Part shown: positions 46,788 to 54,415 of the stretch, piece by piece
How positions within the stretch are numbered: position 1 is the stretch's first letter
Layout of the letters: every line of letters begins with the position of its first letter
Assembly: GCF_014649335.1 (NCBI RefSeq)
Contig: NZ_BMSV01000006.1
Coordinates: forward strand, 434,001-498,000
From: Streptomyces roseolilacinus
GTDB lineage: Bacteria; Actinomycetota; Actinomycetes; Streptomycetales; Streptomycetaceae
DNA: 64,000 nt
Direction of reading: 5' to 3'
Notes under the pieces: generated by a model
The model's input: only the letters and a program-made list of their open reading frames with translations
Databases searched by the model: none
Told to the model about the DNA's origin: nothing
Program-made: the position numbers and the translations under genes

Positions 46788-47026
46788 GGGGCCGTGGCGT
46801 CCGCGAGGAACGCCGTCCAGGCCGAGGGCGCGACGGCGAACGAACCACCGTCGGGGTTCTTGGAGTCGCGCACGTGGATGGTGTGGGGGCAGGTGGCGAC
46901 CTCGACGCAGTTGCCGCCCGCGTCGCTGCTGTACGACGACTTGTGCCAGTCGAAGGCCACTTCGATGCAGTTGCCGCCGCTACTGCTGCTGTAGCTCGAT
47001 TTGAACCACTGGAGGCTGCTGGTCAC
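46784..47026 (-). CDS. DUF397 protein with two copies of the motif
   Basis: 80 residues. LQWFKSSYSSSSGGNCIEVA and WHKSSYSSDAGGNCVEVATC are two copies of the DUF397 core (W-x-KSSYS-x-GGNCVEVA); only the second is followed by the usual VRDSKNPDGGSFAVAPSAW. DUF397 proteins are the small partners of XRE/DUF5753 regulators (as WhiJ partners in S. coelicolor) and have been compared to antitoxin pairs. The start overlaps the stop of the XRE gene (ATGA). The N-terminal half-copy is unusual. Confidence 0.9.
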   Translation of the reverse strand: MTSSLQWFKSSYSSSSGGNCIEVAFDWHKSSYSSDAGGNCVEVATCPHTIHVRDSKNPDGGSFAVAPSAWTAFLADATAP

Positions 47027-47859
47027 TGCTGTTCTCCTGCCAACCGCTCGATGAAGCTCAGCGATTCACGTGGGGTAAGGGCCTGCCCACGGATCCTCGC
47101 ATACCGCTGCATGTACGTGCTCACCTTTGCCGGGTCGCTGATCAGGACGCTCTCGTCCTGGGGTTCGAGGTACACGAGGAACTCGTGGTCCGGCGTCTCC
47201 AAGGCGTTCAGCTCGCCTTGGTTTCCTGCGTACTCGCCGTGGAGCGCACAGTCCAGAGGGAGTACCTGGATCGTTACGTTGCGCCTGCGGGCGCACTCCG
47301 CGAGGAACTCCAGCTGGCCGCGCATGGTCTCCCGGCTGCCGATGGGGCGCAGCAGTACCGCTTCGTCCAGCACGAGTTCGATGAGCGCGGTGGGATCGCG
47401 GTCGAAGACCTCCCGCCGTGCGACCCTCGCCTCCACCAGTTCCTCGACCCGCTCCTCCGTCAAGATGGGAAACCCCCCGGCGATGAGCGCCCGCGCGTAC
47501 TCCTCCGTCTGGAAGAGTCCGTGGATCACCGGTGTCGCGAAGAGGTACAGGTTCAGCGCCGCCCGCTCCAGCAGCGCGTACTCCTTGAACTGCTGCGGGT
47601 ACTTCTCGATCCGCAGGTACAGCCGCGCCTCCTCGAAGAAGCCCATGCCGTCGCCGACCGCCTCCTCCAGCTTGACCAGCATCTGGTCGCTCGCCGGCTG
47701 GGCGCACGTCTCCACGCCGCTGATCGCCGCCCCGGAGAAGCCGCACATCCCGCCCAGCTGCTCCTGCGTCAGCCCCTTCTGCTTGCGCAGCGTTCGGGTC
47801 ATGTGCGCGACGAGTTGTGCCGTCGGGGTCGCCTTTTCCTTGTTTTCTCGCCCAGCCAT
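47023..47859 (-). CDS. XRE-family regulator with DUF5753 (WhiJ-like)
   Basis: 278 residues. Helix-turn-helix at about 15-70: AHMTRTLRKQKGLTQEQLGG followed by MCGFSGAAISGVETCAQPAS. The rest is a DUF5753 domain: FEEARLYLRIEKYPQQFKEY, ATPVIHGLFQTEEYARALIA, GQLEFLAECARRRNVTIQVL, and YLEPQDESVLISDPAKVSTY. In Streptomyces such proteins act with DUF397 partners in development or stress control. The ATG at 47859 has GGAG 6 bases away; two earlier ATGs are in frame. First gene of a four-gene unit in which every junction overlaps by 4 bases. Confidence 0.9.
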   Translation of the reverse strand: MAGRENKEKATPTAQLVAHMTRTLRKQKGLTQEQLGGMCGFSGAAISGVETCAQPASDQMLVKLEEAVGDGMGFFEEARLYLRIEKYPQQFKEYALLERAALNLYLFATPVIHGLFQTEEYARALIAGGFPILTEERVEELVEARVARREVFDRDPTALIELVLDEAVLLRPIGSRETMRGQLEFLAECARRRNVTIQVLPLDCALHGEYAGNQGELNALETPDHEFLVYLEPQDESVLISDPAKVSTYMQRYARIRGQALTPRESLSFIERLAGEQQ

Positions 47860-48015
47860 ATTCGCTCCACGCATGGACTCGACCGGTCTCAACCGGTCTC
47901 AACTGATCGCCGTCGAATTCGACCGCGCGACAAGGTGTCCGCCCAGGTCACGACCGCTTTCGCGGTTCGTCGGCAGATGTGGAGAACGCTAGCGCCGGGC
48001 GCGCACAATGGCCCA

Positions 48016-48450
48016 GTGAAATCGAGAAGTTCCAGGGAACGGCTTGACTGGGTTCCCCTTTCGGGATATCAGCTCCGCAAGGCGGGCGTGCAATTCGACG
48101 CGGTGCGGCTCGACGGAATGGACGGGCGGCTCGTGGCCGACTGCCTGGAGCGGATGACGGGCGGTGACCCGGGGCCGATCGTGACGCAGGTCAACGGGCG
48201 GCGCGGCACGTACTTCCTGCTGCCGCCCGGCAGCACGTACCGGCGCCCCTGGCCCGCCGTCGCGGTGCGGTTCAACGGCGAGCCGGGGCAGATCAGCTAC
48301 GTGCCGGTGCCCGCGCTCAGGGGGCGCACCTGGCCGTTGGCGTGGCGGTGCCCGCCGACCGGGCCGGGGCGGTTCGTGCACCCGCTGCTGCTGCGCAGCG
48401 CGGTCGTGGCGCTGCTGCCGGGCGGGCCGGGCGCGCCGGGCGGGGGCTGA
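48016..48450 (+). CDS. Conserved hypothetical protein
   Basis: 144 residues. I do not recognise a named family with certainty. It is basic at the start (KSRSSRERLDWVPLSGYQLR), then a compact alpha/beta domain with FDAVRLDGMDGRLVADCLER, GRRGTYFLLPPGSTYRRPW and RTWPLAWRCPPTGPGRFVHP. The pattern resembles short Streptomyces proteins related to the N-terminal part of bifunctional primase-polymerases, without a catalytic triad that I can see. The GTG at 48016 lies 6 bases after CACAAT, so it may be leaderless. It is divergent from the XRE gene. Confidence 0.6.
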   Translation: MKSRSSRERLDWVPLSGYQLRKAGVQFDAVRLDGMDGRLVADCLERMTGGDPGPIVTQVNGRRGTYFLLPPGSTYRRPWPAVAVRFNGEPGQISYVPVPALRGRTWPLAWRCPPTGPGRFVHPLLLRSAVVALLPGGPGAPGGG

Positions 48451-48457
48451 GTACGGG

Positions 48458-49081
48458 CTACGTCTCCGCCCGGTCGTCCGCGCGGGGCGGGGCGCCCGGC
48501 AGCACGAGGGCGGTCAGCCACAGCACGGCGGCGATGACCAGGGCGGAGGACGTGGCGGCGCGTTCGATGGACCAGGCCCACCACTCCGGGGTGTTGTCCT
48601 CGCCCACGCCCAGCAGCAGCGTCGGACCGAAGGTGCCCAGCGGCAGCAGCCACGCCAGGCCGCTGCCGAAGAGGCGGGCGCTGATCACCGCGAGGCCCAG
48701 GTACCCGGCGGCGTTGCGGGCGGACGCCGCGAACACCTCGAAGGGCAGGCCCGCCGCCATCGGCAGCGCCGACAGGGCGACGGCGAACAGGGTCAGCGCG
48801 ACGAGCTGCGCGCGGCGGTACGCCTCGACGGGCTGGGCCGCCGTGTGCTCCAGGTCCGCCATGGGGGAGTACAGGGTGGTGCCCAGCACCACCGCGTACG
48901 CCACCGGTGCCACGGCCGCGACCGGGACGCTGAAGTCCACCAGGTAGCGGAAGTCCGGGACGTCCACCCGGGTGCCGGTGAAGACGGTCGCGGCCAGCGC
49001 CACGAGCAGCGAACCGGCGGCGGCGCGCGGGACGTCGCGGCTGCGGGCGAGCGCGAGGACGGGGTGCACCGGGCCGGTCAC
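48458..49081 (-). CDS. ABC transporter membrane protein (last gene of the operon)
   Basis: 207 residues with about five to six hydrophobic helices (for example AAGSLLVALAATVFTGT, VAAVAPVAYAVVLGTTLYSP, SSALVIAAVLWLTALVLPG). No enzyme motifs. The GTG at 49081 overlaps the stop of the larger membrane protein (GTGA). It is taken as the second membrane subunit of the exporter whose ATPase is encoded at 50373-51188. Confidence 0.75.
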   Translation of the reverse strand: MTGPVHPVLALARSRDVPRAAAGSLLVALAATVFTGTRVDVPDFRYLVDFSVPVAAVAPVAYAVVLGTTLYSPMADLEHTAAQPVEAYRRAQLVALTLFAVALSALPMAAGLPFEVFAASARNAAGYLGLAVISARLFGSGLAWLLPLGTFGPTLLLGVGEDNTPEWWAWSIERAATSSALVIAAVLWLTALVLPGAPPRADDRAET

Positions 49082-50376
49082 CGGGGCAGCGGGGGGACGG
49101 GGCGGCAGGCGCGGATCTCGCGGGCCGCGCCGCTCAGCCAGGCGTCCTGGGCGGCGGCGGGGGCCTTGAGGACCCGTTCGAGGGCGGCCGCGAACCGGTC
49201 GCCGTAGTACGGGGCGGGCTGCCGGGCGCGGGAGTGGACCACGGCCTCGACCAGGAACGTGTCGGGGTAGCCGCCCGCCTCCTCCAGCAGGTGCGGTTCG
49301 CAGTCGGAGGGCGGCTTGGGGAGGGCCGCGCCGAGCATCAGTTCGGTCATGGCGCGCTCGTCCAGGACCGGCTGCGGGACCGGCAGCTCCGCGCTGTCCG
49401 GGCCGGCGGGGCGCAGGCCCGTCTCGTGGAAGGAGCGGTGGAAGCCGGTGAGCGGCCCCAGGACGCGGTCCACCGTGCGGGCCGCGCCCGCGGCCGCGGG
49501 TAGCAGGTGCCGGTCGTCGGGCCACAGGCACGCCTTCGTACGGCCCTCGGTGACGCAGGCCGGCCGGGCGGGCTGCTCGGCGCGCAGCGCCCAGAACGGG
49601 TCGGGGTGCGGCGTCCGGAAGGTGAGCAGCGCGCCCCCGGCCACCAGCGCGACCACGGCGGGCACCACGGCGAGCGGGCCGGGCGACGGCACCCCGCGGC
49701 GCACCAGCGCGGGCACGGCCGTCAGCGCGAGCGCGGCGGCGGCGCACCAGGCGGTCGCGACGAGGAGGCGGGTGGTGTGCGGGCGGAACGCGGTGTCCCA
49801 GTGGTCGTCGATGGCCGGGAAGAGATGGGCCAGGGGGAGGTCGGGCGCGAAGGCGAGGACGACGAACAGCGCGTACCAGAACAGGCCCATGACGGGGGCG
49901 GTGATCCTGGTCGGCAGCAGCGTGCCCGCGGCGACCCCGGCGGCGATCTGCAGACCGGTCATGGCGGCGCCCAGCAGCAGCGGGGTCCACACCGGGTCCG
50001 TGACCTCGCTGACCGACGCGGTGCGCCCGAAGGCGATGGCCGTCATGACGGCGTACGCGACCAGCGACCACAGCCAGGCCGCGGCCCACAGCAGCAGGGC
50101 CTGCGGCCAGCCGCCCCGGGGCGTGGTGTCCGCCCACAGGGCGGTGCGGGTGCGCCGCGAGCGGCTCGCGCTCCACGCGGCGGCGGCGCTCATCAGGGAG
50201 CCCATGACGATGACGCCGAAGACCTGCACCTTGATGCCGGCCTGGTTCCACCAGCCGATCCAGTCGCTCGTCGCGGGGTCCGCGGAGGCCAGGTACCAGA
50301 CGCCGGCCACGGTCGACAGCAGGGCCACCCTGCCCGCCTCGCCGCGCCGCATCTCGTGGAGGAGTACGCGCGTCAC
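49078..50376 (-). CDS. ABC transporter membrane protein with a large outer domain
   Basis: 432 residues. About seven helices in the first 260 residues (GRVALLSTVAGVWYLASA, VFGVIVMGSLMSAAAAWSAS, LLLWAAAWLWSLVAYAVMTA, LVVATAWCAAAALALTA-like), followed by a soluble C-terminal domain of about 170 residues with four Cys (in ACVTEG, KACLWPD, SDCEPHL and RACRPV) that are probably paired outside the cell. The ATG overlaps the stop of the ATPase gene (ATGA). The Cys-bearing outer domain is unusual for an exporter permease and may touch the small secreted protein encoded first in this operon. Confidence 0.75.
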   Translation of the reverse strand: MTRVLLHEMRRGEAGRVALLSTVAGVWYLASADPATSDWIGWWNQAGIKVQVFGVIVMGSLMSAAAAWSASRSRRTRTALWADTTPRGGWPQALLLWAAAWLWSLVAYAVMTAIAFGRTASVSEVTDPVWTPLLLGAAMTGLQIAAGVAAGTLLPTRITAPVMGLFWYALFVVLAFAPDLPLAHLFPAIDDHWDTAFRPHTTRLLVATAWCAAAALALTAVPALVRRGVPSPGPLAVVPAVVALVAGGALLTFRTPHPDPFWALRAEQPARPACVTEGRTKACLWPDDRHLLPAAAGAARTVDRVLGPLTGFHRSFHETGLRPAGPDSAELPVPQPVLDERAMTELMLGAALPKPPSDCEPHLLEEAGGYPDTFLVEAVVHSRARQPAPYYGDRFAAALERVLKAPAAAQDAWLSGAAREIRACRPVPPLPR

Positions 50377-51188
50377 GGCCGGTCCTCGTTCCCGTTCCGC
50401 TCGACGACGGCCAGGTAACCGGCCTCCACCGTCGAGCCGTTGATCTCGGCGGCCGTTCCGTCGCGCCCGGCGCCGGGGGCCTGCGCGCAGAGTTCGCCGA
50501 GGGAGCCGGTGAAGCGCATCCGGCCGTCCAGGAGGACGTGGACGCGGTCGCAGACGTGGGCGACGTCCTCGGCGAGGTGGGTGCTCATCACCACGGCGGA
50601 GCGCTCGCCCAGGTCCTTGATGAGGCCGCGGAAACCGACCCGCTGGGCCGGGTCCAGGCCGACCGTCGGCTCGTCCAGCAGGACGAGGGCGGGCTCGTTG
50701 ACCACGGCCTGCGCGATGCCCGCCCGGCGGAGCATGCCGCCGGACAGCTCGCCCATGCGCCGGTCCGCGTGCTTCTCCAGCTCCACCAGCCGCAGGGCCT
50801 CGCGGGTCCGCTCGACCCGCCGGGCGCGCGGCACCTTGCGCAGCCAGGCCGCGTACTCGACGAACTCCCGGACGGTGAAGCGCGGGTAGTAGCCGAAGGT
50901 CTGGGGCAGGACGCCGACGCGCTCGCGGACCCGGCGGGTGCGGGCGCGGCCGCCGACCGGCTCGCCGAGCAGGGACACCGTGCCCTCGTGCGGGCGCCGG
51001 GCGGTGCTCAGCAGGGAGAGCAGGGTGGTCTTGCCCGCGCCGTTCGGGCCGAGCAGGGCGGTGGTGCCGGGACGGAACTCCGCGTGCACCCCGTCGAGGG
51101 CGACCACGGTCTTGTAGCGGACCGTGGCGCCCTCGACGGCCGCGACCGGCGTGGTGCCGGCCGCGGCGATGTCACTTCCTACGGACAC
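50373..51188 (-). CDS. ABC transporter ATP-binding protein
   Basis: 271 residues. Walker A GPNGAGKTTLLSLL, Q-loop VGVLPQTFGYYP, signature ELSGGMLRRAGIAQAV, Walker B LVLLDEPTVGLDPAQ, switch His in MSTHLAEDV. This sequence type (YPRFTVREFVEYAAWLRKV) is typical of actinobacterial exporters related to bacteriocin-type self-protection or lipid export. It lies 11 bases after the stop of the small secreted protein gene, so the four genes form one operon. Confidence 0.92.
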   Translation of the reverse strand: MSVGSDIAAAGTTPVAAVEGATVRYKTVVALDGVHAEFRPGTTALLGPNGAGKTTLLSLLSTARRPHEGTVSLLGEPVGGRARTRRVRERVGVLPQTFGYYPRFTVREFVEYAAWLRKVPRARRVERTREALRLVELEKHADRRMGELSGGMLRRAGIAQAVVNEPALVLLDEPTVGLDPAQRVGFRGLIKDLGERSAVVMSTHLAEDVAHVCDRVHVLLDGRMRFTGSLGELCAQAPGAGRDGTAAEINGSTVEAGYLAVVERNGNEDRP

Positions 51189-51199
51189 GTGCTTCCTGG

Positions 51200-51607
51200 T
51201 CAGTTGTGCGCGGAGACGTAGCCGACGGCGCGGCTTCCGGGAACGCCCGCCCAGGTCGCCTTGGTGTAGTACTTGCCGCCCGTGGTCGTGCCGCCGTAGG
51301 AGCCGCAGCCGAACCCGTCCCGGTAGTTCCTCGACGTCGAGGCGATCTTCGGGTCGGGCATGAGCGACTTGTCCTGGTAGACGTAGGCGCTGAACGTCTT
51401 GAGGTCGGACGTCGGGACGTCGCCGCAGGCCTTGGCGTGGCCCGAGCCGGCGCCCTTCCAGCGGTCGCCGTCCTCCTTCGACCCCGCGGTGGCGATCGAG
51501 AAGGGAAGGCGGCTGTTGGTGATCTCGCCGGCGACGGCGACACCGGCCGGAAGGGCCAGCACCGCGGTGAGGCCGACGGCGGCCATGCGTATACGGGTAC
51601 GCGTCAT
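51200..51607 (-). CDS. Small secreted protein heading the ABC transporter operon
   Basis: 135 residues. Signal peptide 1-26 (MTRTRIRMAAVGLTAVLALP, ending AVA|GE). The mature protein of about 109 residues has two Cys (in AKACGDV and GFGCGSYGG), is rich in Gly, Ser, Thr, Tyr and Lys, and ends with a Tyr/Trp-containing segment (GGKYYTKATWAGVPGSRAVG). No family recognised. The gene order (secreted protein, ATPase, two membrane proteins) is like that of bacteriocin or lactococcin-972-type operons, but the sequence does not match that family by eye. GGGGGAAC precedes the ATG. Confidence 0.75.
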   Translation of the reverse strand: MTRTRIRMAAVGLTAVLALPAGVAVAGEITNSRLPFSIATAGSKEDGDRWKGAGSGHAKACGDVPTSDLKTFSAYVYQDKSLMPDPKIASTSRNYRDGFGCGSYGGTTTGGKYYTKATWAGVPGSRAVGYVSAHN

Positions 51608-51804
51608 GATGTTCCCCCTGTTTCTTTTTTCGGTTGTGTGGTGGTCAGCCACACTTGACGCTAACCCGTCATTGATCGTCTCCGTGTGAGCGTGATCACA
51701 AAGCGGGAGGGATGGCCGGAAAACACTCCCGAGCGCCGAGTGCCGCCCTTGTGGCCAGGGATTTCGCCGACCTGGGTGGGCGTGGTTGGCGGGAATCCGC
51801 CCGC

Positions 51805-52815
51805 TCATGAAGGCCGGGGGCGCGGACGGGTCGCGATGACGACCGTCGCGTACCGGTCGTCGCACGTGGCGGTCCGGGCGGCGAGCCCGCCGGACCCCTC
51901 GGCTATCCGGACGGCCGCGGGCGCCTGGGCCCCGCTGGTCTCGAACAGCAGGCTCCCGCCCGGCGCCAGCCAGTGCTCCGCCCGCGCCGCGACCCTGCGC
52001 AGCACGTCGAGCCCGTCCGCGCCGCCGTCGAGGGCGACCAGGGCCTCGTGGAGGCGGGCCTCGGCGGGCAGGAGGGCCACCTCGGCGGTGGGGACGTACG
52101 GGACGTTCGCCAGCAGCACGTCGACCCGGCCCCGCAGGGCGGACGGGAGCGCGGCGAACAGGTCCCCCTCGTGGACCCGGCCGCCCAGGGGCGCGACGTT
52201 GCGGCGGGCGCAGCGCACGGCGGCCGGGTCGATGTCGGCGGCGTGCAGCTCGGCGGCGCCGTCCAGGGCGGTGACGAGGGCGGCGCCCAGCGCGCCCGTA
52301 CCGCAGCACAGGTCGACGACGACCGGGCGGGCCCCGCGCGGGGCGAGCGCGGCGGCTTGCTCGACGAGGAACTCGGTGCGGCGGCGCGGGACGAACACGC
52401 CCTCGTCGACGGCGACCCGCAGCCCGCCGAACTCGGCCCAGCCGACGACGTGTTCCAGCGGGTGGCCGGCGGCGCGGCGCGCCACCATGGCGGCCAGCGC
52501 GGCGGGGGTGCGGGCGGCGGCGAGCAGCAGTTCCGCCTCGTCCTCGGCGAACACGCACCCGGCGGCCCGCAGGGCGGCGACCACCCCGGGCGGGTCGAGG
52601 GGGCGCGTCGCGCCGCCGGCCGCCGAGGGGACGGGGGGTGCCGCAAGGACGGCGGGCGCCGAAGCGTGGCCGGACGCCGAAGGGGCGGCGGGTGCGGGGG
52701 GTGCCGGAGGGGCGGCGGGTGCCGCGGGGGCGACCGGTGTCGGGGTGCCGCCGGACGCCGGGCGGGCGACGGGCAGGGGGGAGTCGGAGGCCGGTGACGG
52801 AGAAGTCGGGGGCAC
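51805..52815 (-). CDS. Putative protein N5-glutamine methyltransferase (PrmC-like)
   Basis: 336 residues. The first 70 residues are Ala/Pro low-complexity sequence made of short repeats. The rest is PrmC/HemK-like: GHPLEHVVGWAEFGGLRVAV, FVPRRRTEFLVEQAA, the SAM motif VVDLCCGTGALGAALV, ADIDPAAVRCARRN, and NVPYVPTAEV, the place of the catalytic NPPY (Pro to Val). Such proteins methylate a Gln in release factors or related proteins. The main prmC of Streptomyces lies near prfA, so this is probably a paralogue. The start is GTG at 52815; a downstream start cannot be excluded. Confidence 0.8.
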   Translation of the reverse strand: MPPTSPSPASDSPLPVARPASGGTPTPVAPAAPAAPPAPPAPAAPSASGHASAPAVLAAPPVPSAAGGATRPLDPPGVVAALRAAGCVFAEDEAELLLAAARTPAALAAMVARRAAGHPLEHVVGWAEFGGLRVAVDEGVFVPRRRTEFLVEQAAALAPRGARPVVVDLCCGTGALGAALVTALDGAAELHAADIDPAAVRCARRNVAPLGGRVHEGDLFAALPSALRGRVDVLLANVPYVPTAEVALLPAEARLHEALVALDGGADGLDVLRRVAARAEHWLAPGGSLLFETSGAQAPAAVRIAEGSGGLAARTATCDDRYATVVIATRPRPRPS

Positions 52816-52866
52816 GGGAAAGCCTTTCGGGGCCGCGTACGCGATGCGGCGCTCCCGGCGGTCTCG

Positions 52867-52941
52867 TTACGGCCGCGGCGTGGTCGCCGTACCGCCCTCG
52901 GAGGGGAGCACCCAGTCCTGCCTGGCGTTGATGGGTCCCAC
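52867..52941 (-). CDS. Possible leader peptide before the methyltransferase gene
   Basis: A 24-residue frame, GTG to TAA, giving VGPINARQDWVLPSEG then GTATTPRP. An excellent AGGAGG lies directly against the GTG, which is too close for normal use; with that site the best spacing would fall on an ATC codon three codons later. All codons end in G/C until the end and the peptide looks protein-like. It ends 51 bases before the methyltransferase start, so it could be a translated leader. Speculative. Confidence 0.25.
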   Translation of the reverse strand: MGPINARQDWVLPSEGGTATTPRP

Positions 52942-53091
52942 CTCCTCGGTCCTCGCGCGTCCTGGTGACGTCCCGGGCACCCTACCCGACGGCACGGCCC
53001 CGCCCGGTGACGCGCACGGCCCCGTGGCTGACGCCTCGTCACGCGCGCGGTCCTCCCCTGCGGCGGGCGGCCCGTCACGCGCCCGGCTCCC

Positions 53092-53451
53092 GTGGCGGAC
53101 GGCCCGTCACGCGCCCGGCCCCGGCGCCGGGTCCTCGGGCCGGGCCCGCGCGGGCCCGCCGAACGGCACCCGCCGACGGGGCAGGCGCGGGGCCCGGGCG
53201 CCTTCCGGGCGCCGGAGCCCGTACGGGACCGGGAGACGCGCGAGCCGCTCGTGCCGCACGGGGCGGCGGGCGGGGCCGGGGACCCGACGGCGGCCTCCAC
53301 CGCAGCCTGCCGGGCGCACGGGCCGCGGCCCTCCGTCCACACGAACCGCACCCACGTCGTCCCCGCGCGCGACCCCGCCGACGCGGAGGCCAAGGAGGGC
53401 CTCGCGGCGCTCGGCGCGGCGCCGGCCGCGGCGGACGGGCACACGGGGTGA
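53092..53451 (+). CDS. Doubtful small hypothetical protein
   Basis: 119 residues from a GTG. Third codon positions are almost all G or C, which supports coding, especially from about residue 40 (FRAPEPVRDRETREPLVPHG and, near the end, SVHTNRTHVVPARDPADAEA). There is no ribosome site, no family, and several other frames are open. It may be a gene remnant or chance. Confidence 0.25.
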   Translation: MADGPSRARPRRRVLGPGPRGPAERHPPTGQARGPGAFRAPEPVRDRETREPLVPHGAAGGAGDPTAASTAACRAHGPRPSVHTNRTHVVPARDPADAEAKEGLAALGAAPAAADGHTG

Positions 53452-53576
53452 CCCGGCGCCCCGGACACGACCCGGCCGGGTGACCGGCCCGTGTGACCTC
53501 CGTCTCGTCCGACCCCTACAGGTGACCCCCTCCGACTGGCTTAAGGTGTCCGAAACCGGACGGAGGGGACCTGCCC

Positions 53577-54302
53577 ATGCCCGCGAGCGGACCTGTGACC
53601 CGCAGTACCCTGCGCCAGCAGATCGCGGACGCGCTGCGTGACGAGGTGCTCGCGGGGCGTCTCCAGCCGGGCCGGGAGTTCACCGTCAAACAGATCGCCG
53701 AGCAGTACGGCGTGTCCGCGACGCCCGTGCGGGAGGCGCTGGTCGACCTGTCGGCGCAGGGACTGCTCGACTCCGACCAGCACAAGGGCTTCCGCGTCCA
53801 CCAGTTCACGGTCGACGACTACCGGGGCATGATCGAGGCCCGCTCCCTGATCGTCGACGGCATCCTGCGCCGCCACCCGGCCGACGGGGCGCGGACCGGG
53901 ACGGGACGCGGGTGCGTGCCGGACGAGGCGCTCGTCTCCGTGCGGCGGCGCGCCGAGGCGGCCGCGCGCGCCGCACGCGCCGGGGACCTCGACATCCTGA
54001 TCGCCTACGACGTGCGGTTCTGGCGGGAGCTGGGCGGGCTCGTCGCCAACCACTACATCGCCGACTTCCTGCACCGGCTGCGCGTCCAGGCGTGGGTGTT
54101 CGCCGTGCCGCACCTGCGGGGCGACCGGCGGGGGCGCGACTGGCTGTGGAGCGGGCACGAGGAGGTGGCGGAGGCCGTCGCGGCGGGCTCGACGCGGCGG
54201 GTCGTCGCCGCCCTCGGCGCGTACCGCACCCACTCCCTGCGCTGGGCCGACCACCTGGAACGCCTCCCCGCGCCCCGCCGGGAGCCCGAACGCCCCGAGT
54301 AG
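53577..54302 (+). CDS. GntR-family transcriptional regulator (FCD type)
   Basis: 241 residues. Winged helix-turn-helix at 8-75: RSTLRQQIADALRDEVLAGR, then TVKQIAEQYGVSATPVREAL and LVDLSAQGLLDSDQHKGFRV. The C-terminal FCD domain is helical (ARSLIVDGILRRHP, VADFLHRL-like, GHEEVAEAVAAGSTRRVVAA). The Asp/His metal set of FCD domains is only partly visible. GGACGGAGGGG precedes the ATG. The likely target is not adjacent, except perhaps itself. Confidence 0.88.
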   Translation: MPASGPVTRSTLRQQIADALRDEVLAGRLQPGREFTVKQIAEQYGVSATPVREALVDLSAQGLLDSDQHKGFRVHQFTVDDYRGMIEARSLIVDGILRRHPADGARTGTGRGCVPDEALVSVRRRAEAAARAARAGDLDILIAYDVRFWRELGGLVANHYIADFLHRLRVQAWVFAVPHLRGDRRGRDWLWSGHEEVAEAVAAGSTRRVVAALGAYRTHSLRWADHLERLPAPRREPERPE

Positions 54303-54415
54303 CCCCGGCGCTTCGGCGGCCGTGCCACCGGGTATCACTGTGACCCTACGTCCGCGGCGCAGGACCGCCCTGTGCCCCCACCCAGCAGACGCCCCGATCC
54401 GAGAGCGAGTCCACC

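Larger units (their letters stand above)
52816..53576. other. Long gap with weak coding signals and direct repeats
   Basis: A 760-base stretch without a clear gene. It holds the small frames at 52867-52941 and 53092-53451, a 19-bp direct repeat GGCCCGTCACGCGCCCGGC at 53069-53087 and 53101-53119, and related shorter repeats around 53000. Composition is extremely C/G-rich. I see no RNA family, insertion sequence or attachment site. Confidence 0.5.

Noticed and set aside
51200..51607. Secreted protein as a member of the lactococcin 972 family
   Set aside because: The operon order fits, but the Trp/Tyr pattern of that family is not seen, so only the context is reported.
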